Program-made: the position numbers and the translations under genes
In this document: in pieces, positions 28,713 to 37,499 of the stretch
Layout of the letters: the number at the start of each line of letters is the position of its first letter
Position numbering within the stretch: the stretch's first letter is position 1
Source of the DNA: Crenothrix sp. D3
GTDB lineage: Bacteria > Pseudomonadota > Gammaproteobacteria > Methylococcales > Methylomonadaceae
Reading direction: 5' to 3'
Length of the DNA: 64,000 bases
Assembly (NCBI GenBank): GCA_002134785.1
Contig: MBQZ01000008.1
Location: 25,049 to 89,048, forward strand
The notes under the pieces: generated by a model
Seen by the model: only the letters and a program-made list of their open reading frames with translations
What the model was told of the DNA's origin: nothing
Database searches by the model: none

Positions 28713-28787
28713 ACTAAAAACTGTGATGGTCATATCAATGTAACAAGAAAAAGCTATGCTCGTTTTGTTAATAACCAGTAAAAACTC

Positions 28788-30551
28788 ATGATGTCTAGTT
28801 TACATAAAGAATTAATCGCTATTCTCGATGGTGAAAAATTAACGCCTTATTTTCAGCCAATTGTTTCTTTAATACAAAAAAAAATAATCGGTTATGAAGC
28901 TTTAATTCGAGGGCCATCCGATAGCCCATTACACAGTGCCTTTAATTTATTTGATACCGCTCAACGTTTTAATTTAACGACAAAACTTGAATTTATTTGT
29001 CGTAAAATGACTATACAACGCTATGCCATTTTGGGTATTAGGGAAAAATTATTTATTAATATCAGTCCTTCAGTATTATTAAATCCAAAATTCAAAACGG
29101 GTATAACTCTTAATTTATTGAATAAATTTGGTGTTGATCCACATTCTATCGTTATAGAATTAACGGAGCATCAACCAACCGATGATTATGAGTTAATGAA
29201 TCATGCGGTTTTACATTATCGAAATATGGGCTTTGAAATAGCACTGGATGATTTAGGTGCGGGTTATTCAGGATTAAGATTGTGGTCAGAATTATTACCC
29301 GAATATATAAAAATAGATAATCATTTTATTCGTGGCATTGATACTGATCCTGTTAAATTAAACTTTGTTCGCTCTATTCAAAATATAGCCAGTTCTTTGC
29401 ATTGTAATGTGATAGCTGAAGGTATCGAAACTGAAAATGAATTTAAAGCGATAGCCAATCTTGGTGTTACCCATGCTCAAGGTTATTATTTTGCAAGACC
29501 CGAATTTATTCCATTGGAAAAAATTAATAGCCTACTATTTGTTTCCAATGATATTGACAATGTGTTAATAAGCTCTTTTAAAACGGTATCCCATATTGCT
29601 AAATTGATTCCTTCAATTTCATCAGAAACGCGCATCAGTGAGGTGATGTCTGTATTTCAGCGTAATAATAATTTAACTATTTTACCGTTAGTTGATAATT
29701 GTGTTGCAATAGGTATTATTTATCGAGACCTATTTCTTTCTAAATTATTTGCCAGTCGTTACGGTTTAGAATTATATGGAAAAAAACCGATAAAACTATT
29801 TCTCGACAAAACATCCTTAAGTATCGATCAAAATGTCTCTATTCAGGCGGTTAGTAAAAAAATAACCTCTGAAATGCGAAATGATGCGGCATTTATTGTC
29901 ACGAGTAATGGTGAATATATGGGTATAGCCACGATAATTGATTTACTTGCGGAAATTACGCATCAACAAATTGAGGGAGCTAGATACGCTAATCCTCTGA
30001 CATTATTACCAGGTAGTGTGCCTATTAATGAACAAATGAATCAATTACTAGCAAAAAAAATCCCTTTCTGTGTTGCTTATTTCGATTTAGATAATTTTAA
30101 ACCCTTTAATGATATTTACGGCTACGATGCAGGAGATAATATTATCAAAGTAGTTGCTAATATACTGTCACAGTTTATTACTCCAGAAAAAGGGCAAGTC
30201 GGGCATATAGGTGGTGATGATTTTATTGTTATTTTCACTGATGATGATTGGTTGCAGTGCTGTAAAATAATATTAGAAGAATTTCAAAATATTGTTCCAA
30301 GTTATTATAAGGATAAAGATATAAAAGCGGGTGGAATACAGACTGAAAATAGGGCAGGGCATAAATGCTTTTATCCGCTCATAAGTCTATCGATAGGTAT
30401 CGTAGAGCCAGCATCAACAGTGCATTGTCAATCTCATGTACAAATAGCCGATCTGGCTGCTGGCACAAAAAAACAAGCGAAAAAAATTGACGGCAATAGT
30501 TTATTTGTTAATAAACGCCTTCAATATCGCACGCATTATCCATCTATATAA
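28788..30551 (+). CDS. EAL-CBS-GGDEF c-di-GMP signalling protein
   Basis: A 587-residue cytosolic protein. The N-terminal EAL phosphodiesterase domain (about 15-250) keeps the catalytic set: EALIRG (Glu37), INISP, ELTEH, DDLGAGYSGLR, YIKIDN, AEGIETENE and QGYYFARP. A weaker central region (about 270-405) resembles paired CBS domains (VMSVFQRNNNLTILPLV; AFIVTSNGEYMGIATI). The C-terminal GGDEF domain has GGDDF (475-479), with the fourth position changed and no RxxD inhibitory site five residues upstream. Net c-di-GMP hydrolysis is more likely than synthesis, but this is inference. The gene lies between two MITE copies. ATG 28788 or 28791 may be used. Confidence 0.9.
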   Translation: MMSSLHKELIAILDGEKLTPYFQPIVSLIQKKIIGYEALIRGPSDSPLHSAFNLFDTAQRFNLTTKLEFICRKMTIQRYAILGIREKLFINISPSVLLNPKFKTGITLNLLNKFGVDPHSIVIELTEHQPTDDYELMNHAVLHYRNMGFEIALDDLGAGYSGLRLWSELLPEYIKIDNHFIRGIDTDPVKLNFVRSIQNIASSLHCNVIAEGIETENEFKAIANLGVTHAQGYYFARPEFIPLEKINSLLFVSNDIDNVLISSFKTVSHIAKLIPSISSETRISEVMSVFQRNNNLTILPLVDNCVAIGIIYRDLFLSKLFASRYGLELYGKKPIKLFLDKTSLSIDQNVSIQAVSKKITSEMRNDAAFIVTSNGEYMGIATIIDLLAEITHQQIEGARYANPLTLLPGSVPINEQMNQLLAKKIPFCVAYFDLDNFKPFNDIYGYDAGDNIIKVVANILSQFITPEKGQVGHIGGDDFIVIFTDDDWLQCCKIILEEFQNIVPSYYKDKDIKAGGIQTENRAGHKCFYPLISLSIGIVEPASTVHCQSHVQIADLAAGTKKQAKKIDGNSLFVNKRLQYRTHYPSI

Positions 30552-30567
30552 TTGAAGGGTAAGAGGG

Positions 30568-30845
30568 CTGTCCATTACCCACAAGTATGTTAGTTGTTGT
30601 AAATCAATGTGTTATGATTTAATCTGCTATCTACATATATAAATACTTTTAAAATCATGATGTTACAGAAAGCCTGTTGTTGATAAGCAGTCAAATTGTG
30701 GTACAAACAAGGACACGAAATCGTTATAAGTGCCTATTTTCTTGTTTTTGATACCTCATTGTTTGTATCGCTTATAGACAGAAGACCTATTCTCTCTACT
30801 TAACTAATTGATATTTATAGCTAAAAAGATGTGGGTAATGGACAG
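30568..30845. mobile_element. MITE copy 2 (278 bp) with 10-bp target duplication
   Basis: Same perfect 16-bp terminal inverted repeats as copy 1 and same orientation. It is flanked by an exact direct repeat GGTAAGAGGG at 30558-30567 and 30846-30855, a 10-bp target-site duplication that proves movement as a unit. It starts 16 bp after the EAL-CBS-GGDEF stop. No transposase gene is encoded. Confidence 0.9.
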
Positions 30846-30902
30846 GGTAAGAGGGGGGTGTTGGTGCATAAATAAAAGCCACGAACAGCACATTGGTCGC
30901 TT

Positions 30903-31226
30903 GTGTCATCAAAACCAGCGCAGCAAATGCTGTCTGATGTGCTAGGCGAGGGTATCATCACCGCCAGCATCATTGCCACTGACATCGGTGATGGCAAAAA
31001 AGGTTACGCCAGTGGACGAGACTATGCCGCCAGTTTGGGCGTTGTTCCCAAGCATCACAGCAGCGGCGACAAACAAGTTTATTTGGGTGTGAGTAAACGT
31101 GGTAACCGTTACATTCGCAAAATGCTAATACACAGCGCACGCTCGGTACTGAAATTATCTCGTTTTCATGCCCGCGTTTTGGAACGTTTGGTGCGCAATA
31201 TCTACCAAATTCTAACTATTCAGTGA
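30903..31226 (+). pseudogene. IS110-family transposase remnant (C-terminal)
   Basis: A frame of 107 codons with the transposase_20 domain typical of IS110: ITASIIATDIGDGKKGYASG, RDYAASLGVVPKHHSSGDKQ and SKRGNRYIRKMLIHSARSVL. The N-terminal DEDD catalytic half is missing and the end diverges after about residue 85, so it is an inactive fragment. GTG 30903 is only the limit of the open frame. Confidence 0.82.
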
Positions 31227-31306
31227 GTTTGACACAAATGTAACCTAGCCTTACAAGCAGCTCTGTTACTATTAATAGGATAATGTCTCAACAAGGATAA
31301 AAACAC

Positions 31307-32026
31307 TTGAAATTAACGCAACCCACGATAACTTGCCCTAATTGTAAGTTGTCTGAATTATGTCTGCCCTTCGGGCTACAAGAAAATGAAGTCACACAAT
31401 TAGTTGATATTGTTAAGAATAAACGTCCTTTGCAAACAAACGATTTGTTATATGGACAAGGTCAAGCCTGTGAGAGTTTGTATGCAGTTAAATCGGGTTC
31501 ATTTCGAAGTTTTATAACGACATTAGCGGGTGATGAGCAGACTATTGGTTTTTATTTACCAGGTGAAATAATGGGCTTGGACTCTTTTCAGCATGGACGT
31601 TTTACTTGTTCCACTGTCGCTCTGGAAACGGCATCGGTGTGTGAGTTGCCGTTAAGTCATTTTAATGAGTTATGTACGCAAATCCCGCGCTTACAAACGC
31701 AGTTGATGCGTATATTAGGAAAAGAAATCGCGTCAGATCACGATAAAATTGTGTTGCTTGGACACCGTTCGGCAAAGGAAAAAATGGCGACGTTTATATT
31801 AATGTTATCGTTGCGTTATACCGCTTTAGGCTTTTCAAGTACCCAATTTAATTTGTCTATGGGGCGGCAAGATATTGCCAATTTTTTAGGCTTAACGATT
31901 GAAACAGTCAGTCGGCAATTGACGTATTTAAGTCAACAAGGTGTTATTACTGTTAAACAACGAGGGATTCAAATAGATAATCTGGATTTGCTGAAAACGA
32001 TAGTTAATGATTGTCCGCTACATTGA
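31307..32026 (+). CDS. FNR-type oxygen-sensing transcription regulator
   Basis: A 239-residue Crp/Fnr protein. The N-terminal CPNCKLSELC gives Cys10, Cys13 and Cys19, and a fourth cysteine, Cys112 (SVCELP), sits where FNR has Cys122, so a [4Fe-4S] oxygen sensor is expected. The helix-turn-helix GRQDIANFLGLTIETVSRQL keeps the E-x2-S-R residues that read TTGAT half sites. The start is TTG 31307, preceded by AAGGA, because the Cys motif must be included. A perfect FNR box lies 327 bp past its stop. It probably controls anaerobic or microaerobic gene expression. Confidence 0.92.
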   Translation: MKLTQPTITCPNCKLSELCLPFGLQENEVTQLVDIVKNKRPLQTNDLLYGQGQACESLYAVKSGSFRSFITTLAGDEQTIGFYLPGEIMGLDSFQHGRFTCSTVALETASVCELPLSHFNELCTQIPRLQTQLMRILGKEIASDHDKIVLLGHRSAKEKMATFILMLSLRYTALGFSSTQFNLSMGRQDIANFLGLTIETVSRQLTYLSQQGVITVKQRGIQIDNLDLLKTIVNDCPLH

Positions 32027-32107
32027 GTGGGCGTTGAACAATCAGCAAATTGATATTACCACACCATACTTAAATAGTACGGCAATACCAGTTTTGTTAA
32101 AAACTGT

Positions 32108-32230
32108 TTATTTTACAGATTCTTGAGTCGCCGCTGCACCTGGTTTAGCTGGACCTACACCTTGTTCGCCGCAAGCAGCAAGTGTAGTTACAGCGATCAT
32201 TAATAACAAAACGTAGCTAATTTTTTTCAT
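32108..32230 (-). CDS. Small lipoprotein, 40 residues
   Basis: Begins MKKISYVLLLMIAVTTLAAC, a full lipoprotein signal with lipobox LAAC (Cys20). The mature part is only 21 residues (GEQGVGPAKPGAAATQESVK after Cys). GGAAA lies upstream of the ATG at the right distance. It resembles small LptM/entericidin-like lipoproteins, but I cannot assign a family. It is divergent from the exported-protein gene at 32474, with an FNR box between them. Confidence 0.75.
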   Translation of the reverse strand: MKKISYVLLLMIAVTTLAACGEQGVGPAKPGAAATQESVK

Positions 32231-32352
32231 AGGATTTCCCCGTTATTTTAGTTTGAATACACGCCGACTCACAACACAACGTTGTGAATATAAAGAAAGT
32301 TCTAAGTCTTTTTAGACTTGGCGCATTGTGTCATACATAAAATTTGTGCTTT

Positions 32353-32366
32353 TGATATAAATCAAA
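32353..32366. promoter_or_regulatory. FNR box TTGAT-ATAA-ATCAA
   Basis: An exact match to the FNR/ANR consensus TTGAT-N4-ATCAA, perfectly symmetrical. It lies between two divergent small genes (lipoprotein start at 32230, exported-protein start at 32474) and just downstream of an FNR-type regulator gene, which makes it a likely site for that protein. Distances of about 108-123 bp to the start codons fit activation of either gene. Confidence 0.8.
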
Positions 32367-32473
32367 TGTAATGAAAAAAGTTGGCTTGACAAAGAGAGCG
32401 ATATATTGTCAAACTCAGCCCCTCGTGTTTGAAGTTTCAATCATTTGTTCTTAAATCTAACAGGAAAATAACC

Positions 32474-32749
32474 ATGAATAAGATAGTTTTCGCAGTCGCT
32501 CTCGTCTTATTGTCATCCGCCGCATTGGCTAAGTCGTCGAAAGGCACTCCACCGCCCGCGCAAAATCACAGTTGTATGCTGAATGCCGCTGTTGTAGAGA
32601 AAACGAAAAAAGAATGTCTCAAAGCGGGTGGCAAGTGGGAAAAGAATAGCCCTGCTGCTACCACTGCACCTGTCGTCGCTCCTGCTACTCCAGTTGCTCC
32701 CTCCGTTCCTGCTGTTGAGCCTAAGCCTATTGAAACCCCCACAAAATAA
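32474..32749 (+). CDS. Small exported Pro/Ala-rich protein
   Basis: A 91-residue protein with a signal peptide (MNKIVFAVALVLLSSAALA, cleavage before KSSKG). The mature part has two cysteines (HSCMLNAAVVEKTKKECLKAGGKWEK, which I split as HSCMLNA and KECLKAGGKWEK), able to form one disulfide in the periplasm, and ends in a Pro/Ala/Val-rich tail. ATG 32474 was chosen because it starts the signal peptide; in-frame codons upstream to 32429 would bury it. No family is recognised. The upstream FNR box suggests oxygen-dependent expression. Confidence 0.7.
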   Translation: MNKIVFAVALVLLSSAALAKSSKGTPPPAQNHSCMLNAAVVEKTKKECLKAGGKWEKNSPAATTAPVVAPATPVAPSVPAVEPKPIETPTK

Positions 32750-32771
32750 TCAGCATTTTAGATTTGAATAG

Positions 32772-32797
32772 AAAAAGCGGTCGTTGACCGCTTTTTT
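32772..32797 (+). terminator. Terminator after the small exported protein
   Basis: AAAAAGCGGTC-GTT-GACCGCTTTTTT, an 11-bp stem with U-rich 3' side, 22 bp after the stop. Confidence 0.92.
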
Positions 32798-33062
32798 GTT
32801 ATTCGGGGTTGCTAAATTAAGCTCTATAGGTCGAAATAAGCAATTGACATCTACCTTACTTCCTCAGGGCTTTACGGTGCTTTTCTGGTAAAATGGACGT
32901 ATGGCTCTTTTAAACATTTTGTTGCACAGAGCGGCTGGTATCCAAGTGTGGGGTGAGCTTGTACCTCCCGATGTATTAAGATATAGCTACATGAAACACG
33001 AATAGATTTTCTATCGCTTCCATGCGGCTTATTCGTTAGCGTACCCTCTATTTTTTATTTAC
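32798..33062 (+). other. Gap without a recognised gene
   Basis: About 265 bp between the terminator and the hairpin before nqrM (the whole gene-free gap is 32750-33123). It contains an extended -10-like TGGTAAAAT (32887-32894) but no coding frame or RNA family I can name. A transcript starting near 32900 and ending at the 33063-33104 hairpin, or reading through it into nqrM, is possible. Confidence 0.3.
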
Positions 33063-33104
33063 AATGGATAAAAATTCTGACTGAGAGTCGTTATCCATTT
33101 TTAT
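33063..33104 (+). terminator. Terminator-like hairpin in the nqrM leader
   Basis: AATGGATAA (33063-33071) pairs with TTATCCATT (33091-33099), with a small inner hairpin GACT-GAGA-GTC (33079-33089), and TTTTATT follows. It lies 8 bp before the GAGGAG ribosome-binding site of nqrM, so it could end an upstream RNA or attenuate nqrM. Confidence 0.5.
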
Positions 33105-33123
33105 TAATAGTGAGGAGCAGATT

Positions 33124-33318
33124 ATGATGTATTTTATAGTGACTTTTGTAGTAATGTTAGCTGTCATTGCCATTATGGCAGTGGGTGTTATCTTTGGTAG
33201 ACGCGCTATCAAAGGTTCTTGTGGTGGTGGCATGGATAAAGCTGCCTGTGTGTGTGTGGAAAAATGTGATAAAAGAAAGAAGCTGGACGCTGAAGCTGCC
33301 GAAGCGCAGTTAAGCTAA
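33124..33318 (+). CDS. nqrM: NqrM-like (Na+)-NQR maturation protein
   Basis: A 64-residue protein of the DUF539/NqrM type, which in Vibrio delivers iron to the NqrD/NqrE centre of the Na+-translocating NADH:quinone reductase. One N-terminal transmembrane helix (about 3-24) leads into RRAIKGSCGGGMDKAACVCVEKCDKRKK, which carries the four conserved cysteines of the family. NqrM normally follows nqrF; here no nqr genes are in the window, so it is an orphan. GAGGAG lies 6 bp before ATG 33124. Confidence 0.8.
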   Translation: MMYFIVTFVVMLAVIAIMAVGVIFGRRAIKGSCGGGMDKAACVCVEKCDKRKKLDAEAAEAQLS

Positions 33319-33420
33319 GGATAAAGCGGTTAAAAATCATCCACGAAAGGCACGAATAGCCTATTAATTTCCCCTGCTTTTCGTGGATACATAATAATAA
33401 AAAATAGTGAGGAGAATACT

Positions 33421-33816
33421 ATGCTAGCAAAAATTACCGTTGCCGATTACATGACCAAAAGAGTCGTCACTCTGTCTAAGGATAGCCTTGTTATTGATGC
33501 TATTAAAACATTGCTGGATCATAAAATTACCTGCGCCCCTGTTATGGATGCACAAGGACATTTGTTAGGGGTGTTTTCCGAAAAAGATAGCATTAAAGTG
33601 TTTCTAAAAAGTGTTTATAACCAAGATATGGGCGGCAAAGTAGGCGACTACATGACTGCGGGTGTTATTAGCGTTGATGCGGATGCGAGTATTGTTGAAT
33701 TAGCAGAAAAATTTGATCAGTCTTCAGTGAGAAGTTTCCCTGTGTTTGATGATGGGAAATTTGTCGGTATTATCAGTCGTACTGATGTCTTAAAAGCATT
33801 AATCACGCTTAAATAA
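33421..33816 (+). CDS. CBS-domain pair protein
   Basis: A 131-residue stand-alone Bateman module. Two CBS motifs are visible: VADYMTKRVVTLSKDSLV...CAPVMDAQGHLLGVFSEKD (about 7-65) and VGDYMTAGVISVDADASIVE...SFPVFDDGKFVGIISRTDVL (about 72-127), cited here in pieces. Such modules bind adenine nucleotides and regulate partners. The partner is not clear. It is separated by only 12 bp from sbcB and probably co-transcribed. GAGGAG precedes the ATG. Confidence 0.88.
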   Translation: MLAKITVADYMTKRVVTLSKDSLVIDAIKTLLDHKITCAPVMDAQGHLLGVFSEKDSIKVFLKSVYNQDMGGKVGDYMTAGVISVDADASIVELAEKFDQSSVRSFPVFDDGKFVGIISRTDVLKALITLK

Positions 33817-33828
33817 CGTTAGTAAGTC

Positions 33829-35277
33829 ATGACAACACAGACTTTTTATTGGCATGACTATGAAACTTTTGGTCTTGATCCGCAACGTGATCGCGCCGCG
33901 CAATTTGCAGGTGTGCGTACCGATGCGGATTTTAACGTTATTGATGAGCCGCTGGTGCTGTATTGCCAACCAGCGGCGGATTCATTGCCCCATCCTGATT
34001 CTTGCGTCATCACAGGTATTACCCCGCAAATCGCGCAGCAAAAAGGCGTATGTGAAGCGGAGTTTATTCGCCTTATACATGAACAACTTGCCCAGCCCAA
34101 TACCTGCACGCTAGGTTATAACAACCTGCGTTTTGATGATGAAGTGACGCGGAACATTTTGTACCGCAATTTTTATGATCCATACACCCGCGAATGGCAA
34201 AATGGCAATTCACGTTGGGATTTAATTGATGTGGTTCGTGCCGCGCGTGCTTTGCGTCCAGACGGAATACAATGGGTAAACAATGCAGAAGGCAAACCTA
34301 GTTTTCGCCTAGATCAATTGACAGTCGCTAACGGTATTGCGCATGAAGGCGCACATGACGCGCTGGCGGATGTGTATGCCACTATTGAATTAGCTAAGTT
34401 AATCAAACAAGCCCAGCCTAAATTGTTTCAATTTTTACTGGAAAACCGCGTTAAATCTAAAGTGCAAGATTTGTTGCAACTGGGTAGCTTTAAACCTGTG
34501 CTGCATATTTCAGGCAAATATAAAGCAGAAAAAAACTGTCTCGCGGTGGTATTACCAATCTGCAAACACCCGACCAATCAAAACGGCGTGATTGTTTATG
34601 ATTTATCGATTAATCCAGAAGCCTTGTTAAGCCTATCTGCCGCTGACATTCAGCAACGTTTATTCACGACTACCGCCGACTTGCCTGACGGTGTGGCGCG
34701 AATCCCATTAAAAACCGTGCATATTAATCGCTGTCCCGTATTAGCTCCGATTTCGGTACTAAAACCTGCCGATGCCGAACGTCTCAATATCGACTTGGTT
34801 ACTTGTTTAGCTCATATTGAACTGATAAAAAATACAGCAGATTTAAGAGAAAAATTAACCGCCGTCTTTAGCAGTCACAGTCACGGTGATGGACAAGAAA
34901 CAGACCCAGATTTGGCGATTTATAGCGGCGGTTTTTTTGCCGATGCCGATAAAGCCACAATGGCAAGAATTCGCACGTCATCACCTGAGCAACTCGCTAC
35001 CAATTCGTTCAAATTCACTGACAAACGTTTAGCGGAAATGCTGTTTCGCTACCGAGCGCGTAATTATCCTGACACGCTAAATGCAGAAGAACAGCAACAG
35101 TGGCAAGTATTTTGTAAAAACCACTTAACAGGTCAACAAGCCAGCGCAGGCATGACTTTCGATGCTTATTTTGCGCGATTGAATGAATTGAAAACTGACG
35201 CGACTGTCAATCAGTCAATTGTTCAAACCTTGGAAACTTACGCACTTGAGAAGATGCAGCTATTGGGTATGAAGTAA
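33829..35277 (+). CDS. sbcB: Exodeoxyribonuclease I
   Basis: A 482-residue 3'-to-5' single-strand DNA exonuclease (E. coli ExoI 475). The DEDD active-site motifs are visible: WHDYETFGLDP at the start (Asp9, Glu11), GYNNLRFDDEVTR in the middle and HDALADVYATIELAKL. It functions in recombination and mismatch repair. It lies between a CBS gene and trpD with no obvious functional link. Confidence 0.95.
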   Translation: MTTQTFYWHDYETFGLDPQRDRAAQFAGVRTDADFNVIDEPLVLYCQPAADSLPHPDSCVITGITPQIAQQKGVCEAEFIRLIHEQLAQPNTCTLGYNNLRFDDEVTRNILYRNFYDPYTREWQNGNSRWDLIDVVRAARALRPDGIQWVNNAEGKPSFRLDQLTVANGIAHEGAHDALADVYATIELAKLIKQAQPKLFQFLLENRVKSKVQDLLQLGSFKPVLHISGKYKAEKNCLAVVLPICKHPTNQNGVIVYDLSINPEALLSLSAADIQQRLFTTTADLPDGVARIPLKTVHINRCPVLAPISVLKPADAERLNIDLVTCLAHIELIKNTADLREKLTAVFSSHSHGDGQETDPDLAIYSGGFFADADKATMARIRTSSPEQLATNSFKFTDKRLAEMLFRYRARNYPDTLNAEEQQQWQVFCKNHLTGQQASAGMTFDAYFARLNELKTDATVNQSIVQTLETYALEKMQLLGMK

Positions 35278-35310
35278 GCACGACAAATTTTTTATAACAG
35301 CAAGTTCACT

Positions 35311-36330
35311 ATGCAAATACAACACGCCTTACAAACCCTATTAAACCAACAAAACCTCAGTGCTGAACAAATGCGAGCAGTGATGCGCCTGATTATGACG
35401 GGTGGTGTTACCGATGCACAACTGGCAGGTTTTCTGATTGCCTTGCGGTGCAAAGGTGAAACCGTTGATGAAATTGCTGCCGCCGCTGAAATCATGCGCG
35501 AGTTAGCCACTAAAGTCAGCGTGACAGGTGAACATATTATTGACACTTGCGGCACAGGCGGTGATGGAGCAAATACCTTTAATATCTCTACTTGCTGCGC
35601 ATTTGTGGTTGCAGCGGCAGGTGGACAAGTCGCTAAACACGGTAATCGCTCAGTATCCAGTCGTTGCGGTAGTGCGGATTTATTAGAAGCGGCAGGGATT
35701 AATCTTAATCTCACAGCGGCACAAGTGGCAGACTGTGTGGCTACCTTAGGAATAGGTTTTTTATTCGCCCCGAATTATCACGGCGCAATGAAACACACAA
35801 TTAATGTGCGCAAAGAAATGGGCGTAAGAACACTCTTTAATCTGTTGGGCCCGTTAGCCAATCCCGCAAGCGCACCGAATCAACTCATTGGTGTCTTTGC
35901 CAAACATTGGGTAGAACCCTTAGCGCAAGTATTAAAAAAACTGGGTAGTCATCATGTGCTAGTGGTCAATGCAGAAGATGGCTTAGATGAAATCAGCATT
36001 GCCGCGCCCACTTACGTTGCCGAATTAAAAAACGGTATTGTCACAACGTACACCATCACACCCGAACAATTTGGCTTTAGCCGTGCCAATCTAAGCGAAT
36101 TAGCCGTTGAGAATGCCGCTGATAGCTTGGTGATGATTCAAGCGGTGCTGAACAATCAAGCAGGTGCGGCACGCGACATTGTCCAACTCAATGCAGGCGC
36201 GGCAATTTATGCGGCAAATATCACCGACACCTTAGCGGCTGGTATTGAAACCGCAGGGCAAGTCATTACCAGTGGCGCGGCAAATGCTAAATTTGAAGCA
36301 CTGATAGATTACTCAAATACATGGAAGTAG
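35311..36330 (+). CDS. trpD: Anthranilate phosphoribosyltransferase
   Basis: Second step of tryptophan synthesis from chorismate: anthranilate plus PRPP to phosphoribosylanthranilate. It is 339 residues. The PRPP-binding [20 protein letters not shown] and [19 protein letters not shown] and the Mg-binding [10 protein letters not shown] are intact. trpC follows after 80 bp. No trpE or trpG lies in the window; in many gammaproteobacteria trpGDC form one block, so trpG is placed elsewhere. Confidence 0.96.
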   Translation: MQIQHALQTLLNQQNLSAEQMRAVMRLIMTGGVTDAQLAGFLIALRCKGETVDEIAAAAEIMRELATKVSVTGEHIIDTCGTGGDGANTFNISTCCAFVVAAAGGQVAKHGNRSVSSRCGSADLLEAAGINLNLTAAQVADCVATLGIGFLFAPNYHGAMKHTINVRKEMGVRTLFNLLGPLANPASAPNQLIGVFAKHWVEPLAQVLKKLGSHHVLVVNAEDGLDEISIAAPTYVAELKNGIVTTYTITPEQFGFSRANLSELAVENAADSLVMIQAVLNNQAGAARDIVQLNAGAAIYAANITDTLAAGIETAGQVITSGAANAKFEALIDYSNTWK

Positions 36331-36410
36331 ACGCTAATTCATCGCACTCTTAATATTCACAGCGCGAATAAATTCGCGCCGCCCCATTTTACCTAAACAG
36401 ACAAAAAATC

Positions 36411-37211
36411 ATGACCAATACCCCCGATATTTTAAAAACCATCCTCGCCAAAAAAGCCGAAGAAGTTGCGAGACGCAAAGTAAGCACGCCCATAGAAATA
36501 CTGGAAGACATTGCCAGTGGCGTAGAGCGTCCACGCGGTTTTGCTAATGCGTTACACAGTAAAATTCTGGCAAAAAAACCTGCGATTATTGCAGAAATTA
36601 AAAAAGCCTCCCCTAGTCAAGGCGTGATTAGAGAAAACTTCCACCCCGTCACCATCGCCCAAGATTACGCCATGAACGGCGCGACCTGTTTATCCGTATT
36701 AACTGATAAAGAATTTTTTCAAGGCTCAGAAGCGTATTTAGATGCGGTAAGAAAACGCGTGCCACTGCCCGTATTACGCAAAGATTTCATGATTGATGCC
36801 TATCAAGTCCATGAAGCACGCGCCTTAGGTGCGGATTGTATTTTATTAATCGTCGCCGCGTTGGAAGACAAAGTTATGCACGAATTAGCAGAACTGTCTG
36901 CCAAATTGGGTATGGATGTCTTAGTTGAAGTGCATGATGCGGATGAATTACAACGTGCGTTAACGCTGGATACCAAACTCATTGGCATCAATAATCGCAA
37001 CCTTCGCACTTTTGCCACCGATTTACAAACCACCTTAACGCTGAAAAACAGCATTCCAGACGACCGCTTAATCATCACCGAAAGCGGCATCCACACTACA
37101 AACGACGTACAACTGATGTTAGAAAATAATATTTACGGCTTTTTAGTCGGTGAAGTGTTTATGCGCGTTGAACAGTCGGGCAAAAAAATGCGGGAATTGT
37201 TCGCGTTGTAA
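36411..37211 (+). CDS. trpC: Indole-3-glycerol phosphate synthase
   Basis: Fourth step of tryptophan synthesis, a TIM barrel of 266 residues. Active-site segments are [21 protein letters not shown] (split: [11 protein letters not shown]), [21 protein letters not shown] (LRKDFM) and [11 protein letters not shown]. It is a stand-alone enzyme without a fused TrpF domain. It probably forms an operon with trpD. Confidence 0.96.
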   Translation: MTNTPDILKTILAKKAEEVARRKVSTPIEILEDIASGVERPRGFANALHSKILAKKPAIIAEIKKASPSQGVIRENFHPVTIAQDYAMNGATCLSVLTDKEFFQGSEAYLDAVRKRVPLPVLRKDFMIDAYQVHEARALGADCILLIVAALEDKVMHELAELSAKLGMDVLVEVHDADELQRALTLDTKLIGINNRNLRTFATDLQTTLTLKNSIPDDRLIITESGIHTTNDVQLMLENNIYGFLVGEVFMRVEQSGKKMRELFAL

Positions 37212-37457
37212 TTTTCTTCATATTTGTTAAATAAGCCTAACTGCTAGATTTATTTTCCATCATAAGGTTAAAACCAGTAGCTTTCAGCTGGTTAGCTTCA
37301 GTTGATAAAATAGCGCATTTTGAGGTGGATCATGGATTATAGGTATGGCAATAAACAGCAACGAATCTGTTTGCTGAATATGCTCATTATGTAGCAGAAA
37401 ACCTACAGAATTTTACCAAAATAACGACAAGTCCCTACGAAAAACAAACAATTATGC

Positions 37458-37463
37458 TACAAT
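37458..37463 (+). promoter_or_regulatory. Likely extended -10 of the porin promoter
   Basis: TGCTACAAT, an extended -10 (TGN-TACAAT), 36 bp before the porin start in the 288-bp trpC-porin gap. No clear -35 is seen, as often with extended -10 promoters. The rest of the gap holds short inverted repeats but no gene. Confidence 0.4.
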
Positions 37464-37499
37464 CGAGCCGTTTTTTACTTAAATACACAGGGGGGCTTT

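Noticed and set aside
32387..32412. TTGACA...TGTCAA inverted repeat as a promoter or operator for the 32474 gene
   Set aside because: TTGACA at 32387 lacks a -10 at 16-18 bp, and the only TATATT is 10 bp away; the inverted repeat has a 14-bp centre and no known protein to assign.
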